From positions 1 to 29,192 of the forward strand of contig DHNP01000031.1 of assembly GCA_002409585.1 (NCBI GenBank): a DNA stretch of 29,192 bases. Reading direction: 5' to 3'. The DNA is from Ruminococcaceae bacterium UBA5413. GTDB lineage: Bacteria > Bacillota > Clostridia > Oscillospirales > Acutalibacteraceae. The notes beneath the pieces are model-generated. The model made no database searches. It was not told the DNA's origin and saw only the letters and a program-made list of their open reading frames with translations. Each line of letters starts with the position of its first letter. Within the stretch, counting starts at the first letter, position 1. Of the stretch, positions 1 through 8,360 are shown piece by piece. A program made the position numbers and the translations under genes.

Positions 1-141
1 AAAATGGGAATTGTCAATATAACCATTTTGGGAGGTTATCCATATGCTCTGCAATCATTCTACCGAAAAACCGCTTGGATTAAAAAGGGTAATTGTAAAA
101 ATATTGGCATTTACATTATTAAAACTGCGTTTTGAAACAAT
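1..141 (-). repeat. Intergenic repeat, copy 1 (downstream of trkH, cut by the window edge)
   Basis: This AT-rich stretch matches 3436-3533. Shared blocks in the same order and at nearly the same spacing are AACCATTTTG (21-30 and 3452-3461), ATATGCTCTG (42-51 and 3471-3480) and GGGTAATT (87-94 and 3518-3525). AAAATGG at 1-7 pairs with CCATTTT at 23-29 to form a hairpin, and the same hairpin is kept in copy 2. The copy lies just 3' of trkH on the trkH-sense strand. No ORF is credible here. What the repeat does is unknown. Confidence 0.6.
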
Positions 142-1617
142 TTAAGCGGTGAAAGCGCCGCGTGAATAATGTGTCTTTTTCCAAGAAAAGCGTGAAAACA
201 GGGCGAGTATCGGGAAAATTTCAAGGCGGCCTAAAAGCATGTCTAAGGTTAGGGTTATTTTGCTGACTACACTCAGGGTCGAGAAGTTTCCGGCAGGCCC
301 TACTACGCCTAACCCGGGTCCTATGTTGTTAAGGCATGAAGCAACGGATGAAAACGTAGTGCTGAAATCAAAGCCGTCTAAAGAAACTATAAGGACTGAA
401 GCGGAAAAAATCATCGAGTATAAAACCAAAAATACGCCGACTGAAGCAACTGTTTGATTATCCACAGTCTTGCCGTCCACCCTTACATTTTCAATCGACT
501 GCGGATGAAAGACGCGTTTAAGGCCATTTTTTGACGTTTTAAAGGCTATTATAGCCCTCGAAACTTTTATACCGCCGCCGGTGGAACCGGCACACGCACC
601 GCATATCATTAAAAGTAAAAGTATTACGCGTGAAAACTGCGGCCATTTGTTAAAGTCGGCCGTAGCATAACCTGTAGTGGTAATAATTGATGAGACTTGG
701 AAAAAAGCATATCTGAATGCTTGTGAAAAAGTCTTGTAGACAGAACCGTGTATATTTAATGTAATCAGAAGAACTGCCGCGCCAATAATTAAAAGGTATG
801 TCCTTAGTTCCTCATCATGGAAAGACCTTTTATACTGCTTTTTCAGTATCAAAAAATATACATTAAAATTGACTCCGAACAACATCATAAATATGCCTAT
901 AACATAATCGAAATATGCGTTGTGGTATGCACCGATGGACTCATTTTTTATAGCAAAACCACCGGTGCCTGCCGTGCCGAAAGAGTTAAGCAGGCTGTCA
1001 AAAAGCGGCATGCCGCCAAGTACTAACAGAACTATCTCCAAAACAGTCATAAATATATACATTGAGTAGAGTATCTTCGCCGTCTGCTTAACCTTCGGCA
1101 CAAGCTTGCTTGTAGACGGCCCGGGCGACTCAGCGCGCATTATGTTTAGCATTGAACCTGCCGAAAAAGGCGTTATTGCCAGCATAAAAACAAGGACGCC
1201 CATGCCGCCTATCCAGTGTGTAAAGCTGCGCCAAAACAATATGCCTTTGGGCAGCGACTCGACTTCCTTTAAAATGCTTGCACCGGTTGTTGTGAAACCG
1301 GAAACTGTTTCAAACACGCTGTCTACAAAAGACGGTATAACATTGCTGAGCATAAAAGGCATGGCTCCAAATATTGATATAAGTATCCATGACAAAGCTG
1401 CTACGCATAAACCGCCCATGGTGTATATTACTTTGTTTGTCGGCTGCTTAAGAGTACACGGGATGCCTATGGCCAAGAGGAGGGCTATCGTTATTAAAAA
1501 AGCAAAAAAGGAGCGGCTTTCCCCGTAGAATAATGAAACCAAAGCAGCAGGGACCATGCAGACAGCTTCAATCTTAAGAACAAATCCTAAAATATAACTA
1601 TACATTTTGCTATTCAT
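142..1617 (-). CDS. trkH: TrkH-family potassium uptake protein (channel subunit)
   Basis: This is the membrane channel subunit of a Trk/Ktr-type potassium uptake system. The 491-aa protein has about ten hydrophobic segments and the four pseudo-repeated filter loops expected of the family: TTTGAS near residues 109-113, TGGFAI near 218-223, TTTGYAT near 313-319 and NNIGPGLG near 430-437. The C-terminal MLLGRLEIFP motif (about 460-469) is also typical of TrkH/KtrB. Length is normal. The ATG start is preceded by AAGGTAAG at a suitable distance. It follows trkA by 26 bp on the same strand, so the ring-forming regulator and the channel are very likely one operon. The cation-specific residues fit potassium. 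Whether sodium is co-transported cannot be read from the sequence. Confidence 0.95.
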   Translation of the reverse strand: MNSKMYSYILGFVLKIEAVCMVPAALVSLFYGESRSFFAFLITIALLLAIGIPCTLKQPTNKVIYTMGGLCVAALSWILISIFGAMPFMLSNVIPSFVDSVFETVSGFTTTGASILKEVESLPKGILFWRSFTHWIGGMGVLVFMLAITPFSAGSMLNIMRAESPGPSTSKLVPKVKQTAKILYSMYIFMTVLEIVLLVLGGMPLFDSLLNSFGTAGTGGFAIKNESIGAYHNAYFDYVIGIFMMLFGVNFNVYFLILKKQYKRSFHDEELRTYLLIIGAAVLLITLNIHGSVYKTFSQAFRYAFFQVSSIITTTGYATADFNKWPQFSRVILLLLMICGACAGSTGGGIKVSRAIIAFKTSKNGLKRVFHPQSIENVRVDGKTVDNQTVASVGVFLVLYSMIFSASVLIVSLDGFDFSTTFSSVASCLNNIGPGLGVVGPAGNFSTLSVVSKITLTLDMLLGRLEIFPILALFSRFSWKKTHYSRGAFTA

Positions 1618-1643
1618 AATTCATATCTTACCTTTTAACATAT

Positions 1644-3017
1644 TTACATTTTTTCTTTATCGTCGGCGAATATATCGTTCATATCAGTAAACTTATGGTT
1701 CATCGTAACGATAATAACTGAGTCGCCTTTTAAAAATACGGAGTCACCGTGCGGAACTATCAGTTTGTTTTTGTGGACTATTGCGGCAAACACAATATTT
1801 TCTTTAAAATTAATTGCTTTCAGCGGTTCTCCCTGATGGAGCGTGTTTTGGGCTACTATAAATTCGAGCACCTCGGCACGTTCATTGGCAATGCGCACGA
1901 GCGCGTTCACTTTAGAGCCTATGGTATTTTGCATGGCGCGCACATACCGTATTATTTGGTACGCGGTTATAAGTTTAGGGCTGATAAAGCTGTCTATGTC
2001 TATGTCATCCAAAATATTGGCGTACTCCATACGGTCTATTTTTACTATGACTTTCTTTACGCCACTTTTTACGGCAAACATGGAAACAATTATGTTTTCC
2101 TCATCAATACCGGTCATTGCTATGAATATGTCTGCGTTCTCAATCTGCTCTTCCTCAAGCAGGTTCTGTTCAGTGCCGTCGCCGTTTATTATTAACGCCT
2201 CAGGCAGCAGGTCGCACAGCTCATGGCAGCGTGCTTCATCTTTTTCTATTATTTTTACTTTAAGGCCAAGCTTTAAGATACGCTGTGCCAGGTAATAGCT
2301 TATCCTTCCTCCGCCTACAATCATCACGTTGCGCACTTTGTGCTCTTCATGGCCCGCAAGTCTCATAAAAGTGACTATGTCCTCCATACTGCCTGTAATA
2401 TGGATTTTGTCGTCAGCCTCAAAGACATCGCCGGCGCTTGGAATAAATATCTTACCCCTGCGTTCTATTATGCAAAGCAGTACATTCAGCTTGTACTTTT
2501 CATGCACGTCTGCCAATTTTCTTCCGGAGAGTGTGCTGTCCTGCATAATTTTACACTCTACAAGCTCAACCCTGTCACGCACAAGGCTTTTTACCGAGAT
2601 GGCGGAAGGAAAATTAATTATCCTGACAATTTCGCGTGCAGCTGCTTTCTCGGGGTTTATGGTCATGCTTAGGCCGAGGCTCTCCTTTAGAAACTCAAGC
2701 TGCTCAGCGTACTCCGGGTTCCTTATCCTCGCAATCGTGTGCCTTGCGCCAAGTGTTTTTGCAAGCAGGCAGCATATAATATTTACCTCGTCGCTTGATG
2801 TAACGGCAATCAGCAGGTCTGCTTCATTTACCCCTGCTTCCCTTTGGGCAACATAACTTGCCCCGTTGCCCTCAACGCCTATGACGTCGAGGGACTCCGT
2901 TGTTCGGCGCAGTGTTTCCGGGGCGTTGTCTATGAGGGTAACATCATGGTTTTCTGTTGAAAGCTGTGAAGCTAACGTATATCCAACTTTCCCGTCTCCT
3001 GCAATAACAATTTTCAT
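1644..3017 (-). CDS. trkA: TrkA, NAD-binding regulatory subunit of the Trk potassium transporter
   Basis: This cytoplasmic peripheral subunit gates TrkH in response to bound nucleotides. The 457-aa protein is a tandem duplication. The first RCK half starts with the Rossmann motif MKIVIAGDGKVGYTLA and carries an acidic strand end (LID) and a TrkA_C domain near residues 135-225. The second half starts with VMIVGGGRISYYLA near 235 and ends in another TrkA_C domain. The longer reading frame begins at a TTG at 3032. I chose the ATG at 3017 because GGGAG lies ideally upstream of it and overlaps that TTG, and because the protein then begins at the usual MKI. It is the first gene of trkA-trkH. Regulation by c-di-AMP or NAD(H) is plausible for RCK proteins but is not visible here. 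Confidence 0.95.
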   Translation of the reverse strand: MKIVIAGDGKVGYTLASQLSTENHDVTLIDNAPETLRRTTESLDVIGVEGNGASYVAQREAGVNEADLLIAVTSSDEVNIICCLLAKTLGARHTIARIRNPEYAEQLEFLKESLGLSMTINPEKAAAREIVRIINFPSAISVKSLVRDRVELVECKIMQDSTLSGRKLADVHEKYKLNVLLCIIERRGKIFIPSAGDVFEADDKIHITGSMEDIVTFMRLAGHEEHKVRNVMIVGGGRISYYLAQRILKLGLKVKIIEKDEARCHELCDLLPEALIINGDGTEQNLLEEEQIENADIFIAMTGIDEENIIVSMFAVKSGVKKVIVKIDRMEYANILDDIDIDSFISPKLITAYQIIRYVRAMQNTIGSKVNALVRIANERAEVLEFIVAQNTLHQGEPLKAINFKENIVFAAIVHKNKLIVPHGDSVFLKGDSVIIVTMNHKFTDMNDIFADDKEKM

Positions 3018-3144
3018 GTTGCTTTCTCCCAAATCATTAATTTAAATAGAACAATCCGGCAGGCAAAAGTGATTAAAAATAAACAAGCCGGCCGCCAGTT
3101 TAATGAAGGCCGTGCAAAAAACCACCGCACAATACTTTTATATT

Positions 3145-3173
3145 ACATTAATAATTACAAATGCTATATACAA
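3145..3173 (-). promoter_or_regulatory. Possible sigma-A promoter for trkA-trkH
   Basis: On the minus strand TTGTAT (3168-3173), a 17-nt spacer and TAATGT (3145-3150) lie about 130 nt upstream of the trkA start. The -10 match is only partial, so this is tentative. The leader between it and trkA is GC-rich in part (3060-3120), but I recognise no riboswitch in it. Confidence 0.3.
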
Positions 3174-3432
3174 TACGCGTCGATAACTATAACACTAAAA
3201 TGCATAAATAGCAATAGCTGATACGAATCAAAATAATGCGCATGAAAGCTGTCAGCTTTAGATAAAATCCCGCTGGTTCAACGGCGTTTTTACGTTTATA
3301 TGACAGCAAAAACATTTTAGAGATACAGGTTTCATAATAAATCTTGGCTCTTCTATAATAAAAGCCGTGATAAGAACTAATAGAGCCTAAAAAGGGCCGG
3401 CAAAAAACAGAGCGTATTCGATGAAAACCCTT

Positions 3433-3583
3433 AAAATGGATATTGTTAATCAACCATTTTGAGGACATCAATATGCTCTGTAATGATTATACTGGCAGAA
3501 CTTTTGTAGATTGTAATGGGTAATTATAAAAAACATTAAACAATGCCAATAGTTAAGATTACCCACTATTGACATTGAGCTTC
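3433..3583 (-). repeat. Intergenic repeat, copy 2 (downstream of proS)
   Basis: This is the most complete copy of the repeat also seen at 1-141 and 29172-29192. On the minus strand it starts with a 13-bp stem hairpin (3541-3577), runs through about 60 nt with the GGGTAATT and ATATGCTCTG blocks, and ends with an AAAATGG/CCATTTT hairpin (3436-3459). The 16 nt at 3565-3580 are identical, in inverted orientation, to 29172-29187. All copies sit just 3' of a gene in the same orientation as that gene. Confidence 0.65.
3531..3577 (-). terminator. Probable proS terminator
   Basis: On the minus strand CAATGTCAATAGT (3565-3577) pairs with ACTATTGGCATTG (3541-3553), with one G-U wobble, around an 11-nt loop. 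A T-rich tract (TTTAATGTTTTTT) follows. It lies about 50 nt after the proS stop and forms one end of the intergenic repeat. Confidence 0.6.
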
Positions 3584-3626
3584 TATTTTATCTTTCACCG
3601 ATGCCTCGCGTCAGGCGGGTATTTTA

Positions 3627-5063
3627 TCAGTAAGCTTTGCCCCAGTAGAGCATCTGCTTTGCAGGTTTTCCGCAGCAGACGCATTTGTCTGAAATATGCT
3701 CCTGGTTAAACGGTATGCAGCGCGATGAAACACCCGCCTCGTCTTTGAGCTTTTCCTCACAGGCAGGGTCGCCGCACCACATGGCCTTGATAAGCCCTGG
3801 CTTTTCGGCGGCGATTTGCTTTATTTCATCGAAAGTTCCCGCCTCGTATGTCATGCTCTCGCGGCGTTCAAGCGCCTTTTGGTACATGGCGGCACGGACT
3901 TCGCCGAGCTGCTTTTCGACAGCATCCTCCAAACCGTCAAGGCTTGTGAAAACTTTTTCGCGGTCTGTCCTGCGCACGAGGACGCACTGGTTTTTAGCCA
4001 TGTCCCTCGGGCCTATCTCAAGACGGAGCGGCACGCCTTTCATTTCATACTCCGCAAACTTCCAGCCGGGAGTCTGGTCGGAGCTGTCTATACGCACGCG
4101 GAACCTGTCTTTGAGGCGGTTTTTTATCTCCTCGGCTTTTTCGAGGACGCCGGGCTTGTGCTGCGACACGGGTACTATGATAACCTGTATCGGCGCTATG
4201 GCAGGCGGCAGTACGAGGCCGTCGTTGTCACCGTGCGTCATTATAATGCCGCCTATAATCCTCGTGCTTATGCCCCACGAGGTTTGGAACGGGTGGCATA
4301 TGGAGTTGTCGCGCCCCTGGAAAGTAACACCGAAGGCTTTGGCAAAACCGTCGCCGAAGTAGTGGCTTGTCGCCGACTGCAAAGCTTTACCGTCGTGCAT
4401 CATAGCCTCGACCGTATAAGTTGCTTCAGCTCCCGCAAACTTTTCGCTTTCGGTTTTGCGGCCGGTTATGACCGGCATGGCGAGTTTATCTTCACAGAAG
4501 TCGGAGTAAACTTTAAGCATGCGCTCCGTTTCCTGCTTTGCTTCGTCCGCCGTCTCGTGCATAGTGTGGCCTTCCTGCCAATGGAATTCCACCGAACGTA
4601 AAAACGGCCTCGTCGTTTTTTCCCAGCGCACTACGGAGCACCACTGGTTGTAAAGCTTGGGCAGATCCCTCCATGAGTGTATGACTTTCGCGTAATGGTC
4701 ACAGAAAAGCGTTTCAGATGTAGGGCGCACGCACATCCTTTCCTGAAGTTTCTCGTTGCCGCCCATTGTAACCCACGCTACTTCGGGCGCGAAGCCTTTA
4801 ACATGGTCTTTTTCCTTGTTTAGCAGGCTTTCGGGTATAAACATAGGCATAGAGACGTTTTCATGCCCAAGCTCTTTAAAGCGCTTGTCCAGTATATGCT
4901 GTATGTTTTCCCAAATAGCCCAGCCGTAAGGCTCTATGACCATGCAGCCGCGTACGCTCGTGTAGTCCATAAGCTGCGCTTTTTTAACAATGTCCGTGTA
5001 CCATTGGGCGAAATCATCCTCCATGGGGGTGATGGCTTCGACCATTTTTTTCTGCTCTGGCAT
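3627..5063 (-). CDS. proS: Prolyl-tRNA synthetase, short archaeal/eukaryote-like type
   Basis: This cytosolic class II synthetase charges tRNA-Pro. The 478-aa length and layout match the archaeal/eukaryotic-like ProRS found in many Clostridia and Bacteroidetes, not the roughly 570-aa bacterial form with an inserted editing domain. RPTSETLF (113-120) and motif 2 (TRPFLRSVEFHWQEGHT, 151-167) are seen. Motif 3 is GISTRIIGGIIMTHGD (264-279). The anticodon-binding domain follows from about 290. The C-terminal extension has paired cysteines (C430, C435, C461, C464), probably binding zinc, and ends in a tyrosine, as is typical of this type. AGGAG precedes the ATG. The gene lies 24 bp after oadG and is probably the last gene of oadB-oadG-proS. 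Confidence 0.96.
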   Translation of the reverse strand: MPEQKKMVEAITPMEDDFAQWYTDIVKKAQLMDYTSVRGCMVIEPYGWAIWENIQHILDKRFKELGHENVSMPMFIPESLLNKEKDHVKGFAPEVAWVTMGGNEKLQERMCVRPTSETLFCDHYAKVIHSWRDLPKLYNQWCSVVRWEKTTRPFLRSVEFHWQEGHTMHETADEAKQETERMLKVYSDFCEDKLAMPVITGRKTESEKFAGAEATYTVEAMMHDGKALQSATSHYFGDGFAKAFGVTFQGRDNSICHPFQTSWGISTRIIGGIIMTHGDNDGLVLPPAIAPIQVIIVPVSQHKPGVLEKAEEIKNRLKDRFRVRIDSSDQTPGWKFAEYEMKGVPLRLEIGPRDMAKNQCVLVRRTDREKVFTSLDGLEDAVEKQLGEVRAAMYQKALERRESMTYEAGTFDEIKQIAAEKPGLIKAMWCGDPACEEKLKDEAGVSSRCIPFNQEHISDKCVCCGKPAKQMLYWGKAY

Positions 5064-5087
5064 TTCTGTGCTCCTATCAAAGATAAT

Positions 5088-5267
5088 TTATTTTTTATTT
5101 TCCTTTGAGCCGCTTGTTTTATTGAGTATTACTACTACGAGATAAATAAGCAGCATTACGATAAAAACTCCGAGCATACCTTTGCCCATGAGTTTAAGCG
5201 AACTTAACACGTTAGCTTTCACTGTGCTGCTGAGAAGCATGTGATAAAGAGCCAAACCCGTCCCCAT
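5088..5267 (-). CDS. Small OadG-like subunit of a sodium-pumping decarboxylase
   Basis: This 59-aa single-span membrane protein lies between oadB and proS. After a short polar start it has a hydrophobic helix (about residues 31-48, GMLGVFIVMLLIYLVVVI) and a short lysine-rich tail (KTSGSKENKK). That is the layout of OadG/gamma subunits, which hold the biotin-dependent decarboxylase complex together at the membrane, though the polar tail is shorter than in classical OadG. AAGGAGG overlaps the oadB stop codon and precedes its ATG, so translation is probably coupled. Assignment rests on topology and on the oadB neighbour, as the sequence itself is too short for a firm match. No function outside the pump is suggested. 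Confidence 0.75.
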   Translation of the reverse strand: MGTGLALYHMLLSSTVKANVLSSLKLMGKGMLGVFIVMLLIYLVVVILNKTSGSKENKK

Positions 5268-5280
5268 AATGCGTTCCTCC

Positions 5281-6411
5281 TTAACCTAATATCGTTCCGG
5301 CCAGCGAAAGGATTATCCCTCCGGCTACGACGGAACCTATCTGGCCGGCTACGTTCGCGCCGACGGCATGCATCAAAAGGTGGTTCTGATTGTCTTCCTT
5401 AAGTCCCATTTTTTGAATGACACGGGCCGACATAGGAAATGCGGAGATACCGGCGCCGCCAACCATTGGGTTAATCTTTTTTCCTGCCGGCAGGAAAAGG
5501 TTGAGTATTTTAGCAAAGCACACGCCGCCTATGGTGTCGAAAACAAAAGCGACAAAACCGAGCAGCATGATGAGGAGCGTGTCCCACTTTACGAAAACAT
5601 CGGCGCGCATTTGGAAGGCTATCGTAATGCCGAGAAAAATGGTAATCAGGTTTGCAAGCGGGCCGGCGGCTGTTTTTGCCAGCGCGTCAAGGCGGCCGCA
5701 TTCCCTCAGAAGGTTGCCGAACATGAGAAAACCGACAAGCGCGACAGACTTAGGCGCAATGAGACCGGCTATAAGTGTAACGATAATAGGGAAAAGAACC
5801 CTTGTTGTTTTTGAAACGCTCTCGGGGTTGTACGGCATACGTATGCTGCGTTCTTTTTTAGTTGTGACAAGTTTTATAGCGGCGGGCTGTATTATTGGTA
5901 CAAGGGCCATGTACGAGTACGCCGCTACGGCGATGGCTCCTTTGTACGAGCTGTTTAAAACCTGTGAAACCAGTATGGCCGTCGGCCCGTCGGCCGCGCC
6001 TATGATGCCCGCCGACATGGCGTCTTTCATAGGGAATCCAAGGAACGCCGCCATGAGGATTGTAAAGAAAATACCGAACTGCGCCGCGCCGCCGAAAAGC
6101 AGCATGCGCGGGTTTGAAAGCAGCGGCCCGAAGTCTATCATGGCGCCTATGCCTACGAAAAGCAGGAGCGGCATTGCCTCAGATGTATCTATGCCTACTT
6201 TAAAGAGCCATTCTATTATACCGCCGCTGCCTATTACTCCGGCATACGGCAGGTTAACAAGAATCGCGCCGAAACCCATGGGAAGAAGAAGAGACGGTTC
6301 GAAGTCCTTTTTTACGGCCAGCCATATAAGCAGCCCGCCTATTGCCCACATAAAGACCATTTCCCACGTTATGCCGGCTGCGCCGCTGACAAGATAAGCA
6401 AATTCATTCAA
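5281..6411 (-). CDS. oadB: Sodium-pumping decarboxylase beta subunit (OadB/GcdB/MmdB family)
   Basis: This is the integral membrane subunit that couples decarboxylation of a carboxybiotin carrier to sodium export. The 376-aa protein has many hydrophobic segments and the family landmarks: GIIGAADGPTAI (136-147), whose Asp141 is the expected sodium/proton site; GNLLRECGRL (232-241); and the C-terminal FAKILNLFLPAGKKINPMVG and GANVAGQIGSVVAGG (351-365) regions. The start is a TTG preceded by AAGGAG at about 11 nt, and the N-terminus then aligns with the usual OadB beginning. A strong promoter lies upstream. The carboxyltransferase (alpha) and biotin carrier genes are not in this window, so the substrate (oxaloacetate, methylmalonyl-CoA or glutaconyl-CoA) cannot be told. 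Confidence 0.93.
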   Translation of the reverse strand: MNEFAYLVSGAAGITWEMVFMWAIGGLLIWLAVKKDFEPSLLLPMGFGAILVNLPYAGVIGSGGIIEWLFKVGIDTSEAMPLLLFVGIGAMIDFGPLLSNPRMLLFGGAAQFGIFFTILMAAFLGFPMKDAMSAGIIGAADGPTAILVSQVLNSSYKGAIAVAAYSYMALVPIIQPAAIKLVTTKKERSIRMPYNPESVSKTTRVLFPIIVTLIAGLIAPKSVALVGFLMFGNLLRECGRLDALAKTAAGPLANLITIFLGITIAFQMRADVFVKWDTLLIMLLGFVAFVFDTIGGVCFAKILNLFLPAGKKINPMVGGAGISAFPMSARVIQKMGLKEDNQNHLLMHAVGANVAGQIGSVVAGGIILSLAGTILG

Positions 6412-6471
6412 CAGCTTTAACGCTCCTTTTATCCCCGTATTCTGTCTGCACGAAATTGCAGTTTATTATCT

Positions 6472-6501
6472 ATTATAGTTTAAATAAATGCTTTCTGTCA
6501 A
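6472..6501 (-). promoter_or_regulatory. Strong sigma-A promoter for oadB-oadG-proS
   Basis: On the minus strand a perfect TTGACA (6496-6501), an 18-nt spacer and a perfect TATAAT (6472-6477) lie about 60 nt upstream of the oadB start. The predicted start site is near 6465. Confidence 0.8.
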
Positions 6502-6570
6502 TAGCCGACGAAAGCGGCAGCAAAAAACTTATTTTTTATGTCTTGTTTATACATATACAATAAAAGCATT

Positions 6571-8313
6571 TCAATTTTCAGCCGTGCCGAGCCGGTGTAC
6601 GGCCAGCTTTATGCCTTTGAAGTGGTCCCTTAACGCATTGGCCTGCCCCGACAGCTCCTTGCTCGCGGCGGCGCTTTCTTCGGCGGTTGCCGAGTTGGAC
6701 TGCACGACAGATGAAATCCTGCCTATGCTTGCGTTTATCTGCACTATGGAGGCGGCCTGCGCCGACGAGGAGCGGCCTACGCCGATTAACATATTATTTA
6801 CATTTTTTATCCTTATATATGCGGACTCAAGGTATTTTGCCGTGCCGGCGGCTATTTGCAGCCCGTTTGAGGCGTTGCTGACGGATTTGTTTATAAGCGC
6901 GGCCGTGCGCTTCGCGGCATCCGACGACTGTGCGGCGAGGTTACGGACTTCATTCGCAACCACTTCGAAGCCCTTTCCGGCGTTTCCGGCCCTTGCCGCT
7001 TCGACGGAGGCGTTAAGGGCAAGGATATTCGTTTGGAAAGCTATGTTGTTTATAACTTTTATAATTTTACTTATTTCGCCTGAAGATTCGTTTATTTCAT
7101 TCATGGCGGAAAGCATATTTTTCATACTTTCATTGCTTGAGCTGATTTCCTGCGTGGCGCAATACAGCGCCGAGGAAATTTCCTTTATGTTTCCGGTATC
7201 GGCGTTTATTTTTTCGGAAACCTCCGATACAAAGGATGCAAGCTCCTCAATGGCGCCGGCCTGTTCGGTAGCGCCGCATGCCAAAGCCTGCGAACTGCCC
7301 GACACCTGCTTAGCCCCTTCGTCCACCTGCTCGGCGGATGACTTTATCTCTGAAAATACCGCGTTAAGCGACGCAAGTATGTTGGAAAGCGATGACGAGA
7401 TGGGGGCAAAGTCGTTTTCGTAACGTGGTATGTCCGTCTTACTTAAATCACCGGACGATATGCCGCCGAGTATCTGCGAAATATTTTTCACGAGGCCGCG
7501 GAGGTTTTCAAAAGCGTTTTCAAGCGCTGCCGCAAGGATGCCAAGCTCGTTTTTTGACTTATACATCTGCCGGACGCTCATGTCGCCTTTGGCGAACTTC
7601 TGCGCGCAGTCTTTTAAATTGTTTATCGGTTTTGATATTGAGTGTGAAATGTCATTGCCCATAAGTACGGCCGCGAGTATGGCTATGGCCGCGGCGGCCG
7701 TGTTGATGACAAGGGCGAAGTCCGCCCGCGCGCACGCGGAGGCGTTTTCCGAAACAGAGCTTTGGACCATATAGTCCATATACTTGTTAAGGGCAGAGGA
7801 CATTTCCTCTTCCGTTGTAAGCGACGTGTGCAGCTTTGTGTTTGCGGACTCCATGTCTTTTGCCGCTATATCTTCGAAAACTCCGGTCATCATGGGCTGT
7901 ACGACAACGTTGTACTTCTTTTGGACGTCTTTAATCTTTGTTTTCCATGTTTCGTCGGTTACGTCTTTGAGAAGCTCGGTGATATTTGTCTGGAAACTTT
8001 TATTGTATTTCGCGTACTCGGCCTTGTCGGACAAATACGCGTCTGCAGAAACGGTGCCGTTGAGCGCCATCTCGCGCGACAGCGCGGTCATGGCGGACGA
8101 AGTTTCCATATTTGCGAGGCATGTGAGCAGTTCGCTTATCTGCGGCAGGGAACCCATACGGTCTTCCATACTGTCCATACTGCCGCGGAGGTTTACGATA
8201 TTATATATCCCGAGGCCCCCTAAAATGCCGGTGAGCAGGGCTATGGTTAAAAAACCGGCGAGAAGCCTGTTGGCAATTTTCATATCCGATATGTGCCTTT
8301 TAAGCTTTTTCAT
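6571..8313 (-). CDS. Methyl-accepting chemotaxis protein
   Basis: This transmembrane chemoreceptor would signal to CheA/CheW. The 580-aa protein has a first membrane helix at about 17-38 and a mostly helical extracytoplasmic domain at about 40-195, the size of a four-helix-bundle ligand domain. A second helix lies at about 200-219 and a HAMP domain at about 220-275. A long coiled-coil signalling domain follows, whose hairpin tip (about 420-447) reads INNIAFQTNILALNASVEAA then RAGNAGKGFEVVANEVR. There is no C-terminal NWETF-type methyltransferase tether. GGAAGGGG precedes the ATG. It lies downstream of the sugar operon in the same direction, behind that operon's terminator and a long inverted repeat, so it is probably a separate unit. 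The ligand is unknown; sensing the locus sugar is speculation. Confidence 0.93.
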   Translation of the reverse strand: MKKLKRHISDMKIANRLLAGFLTIALLTGILGGLGIYNIVNLRGSMDSMEDRMGSLPQISELLTCLANMETSSAMTALSREMALNGTVSADAYLSDKAEYAKYNKSFQTNITELLKDVTDETWKTKIKDVQKKYNVVVQPMMTGVFEDIAAKDMESANTKLHTSLTTEEEMSSALNKYMDYMVQSSVSENASACARADFALVINTAAAAIAILAAVLMGNDISHSISKPINNLKDCAQKFAKGDMSVRQMYKSKNELGILAAALENAFENLRGLVKNISQILGGISSGDLSKTDIPRYENDFAPISSSLSNILASLNAVFSEIKSSAEQVDEGAKQVSGSSQALACGATEQAGAIEELASFVSEVSEKINADTGNIKEISSALYCATQEISSSNESMKNMLSAMNEINESSGEISKIIKVINNIAFQTNILALNASVEAARAGNAGKGFEVVANEVRNLAAQSSDAAKRTAALINKSVSNASNGLQIAAGTAKYLESAYIRIKNVNNMLIGVGRSSSAQAASIVQINASIGRISSVVQSNSATAEESAAASKELSGQANALRDHFKGIKLAVHRLGTAEN

Positions 8314-8360
8314 GGTGTTTCCCCTTCCTTGTCTTTTTTACTGGTTAGTCAGGTGGCTGC

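Larger units (their letters stand above)
3033..3626. other. 590-bp intergenic region between trkA and proS
   Basis: I see no convincing gene here. It holds, left to right: the trkA leader and possible promoter; a 7-1-7 palindrome AAAGCTGTCAGCTTT at 3245-3259; a short plus-strand hairpin CGCTG/CGGCG followed by TTTTT near 3283-3303; then the second repeat copy (3433-3583), which contains the probable proS terminator. A 94-codon minus-strand frame (3187-3471) crosses these elements but has no ribosome site or family resemblance. Confidence 0.5.

Noticed and set aside
3018..3145. c-di-AMP riboswitch in the trkA leader
   Set aside because: Potassium transporter genes often carry one, but I could not find the conserved ydaO/kimA-type core in this leader.
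3187..3471. 94-codon minus-strand open frame between trkA and proS
   Set aside because: It has no ribosome site and no family resemblance, and it crosses a palindrome and part of the intergenic repeat. Codon use looks like AT-rich non-coding DNA.
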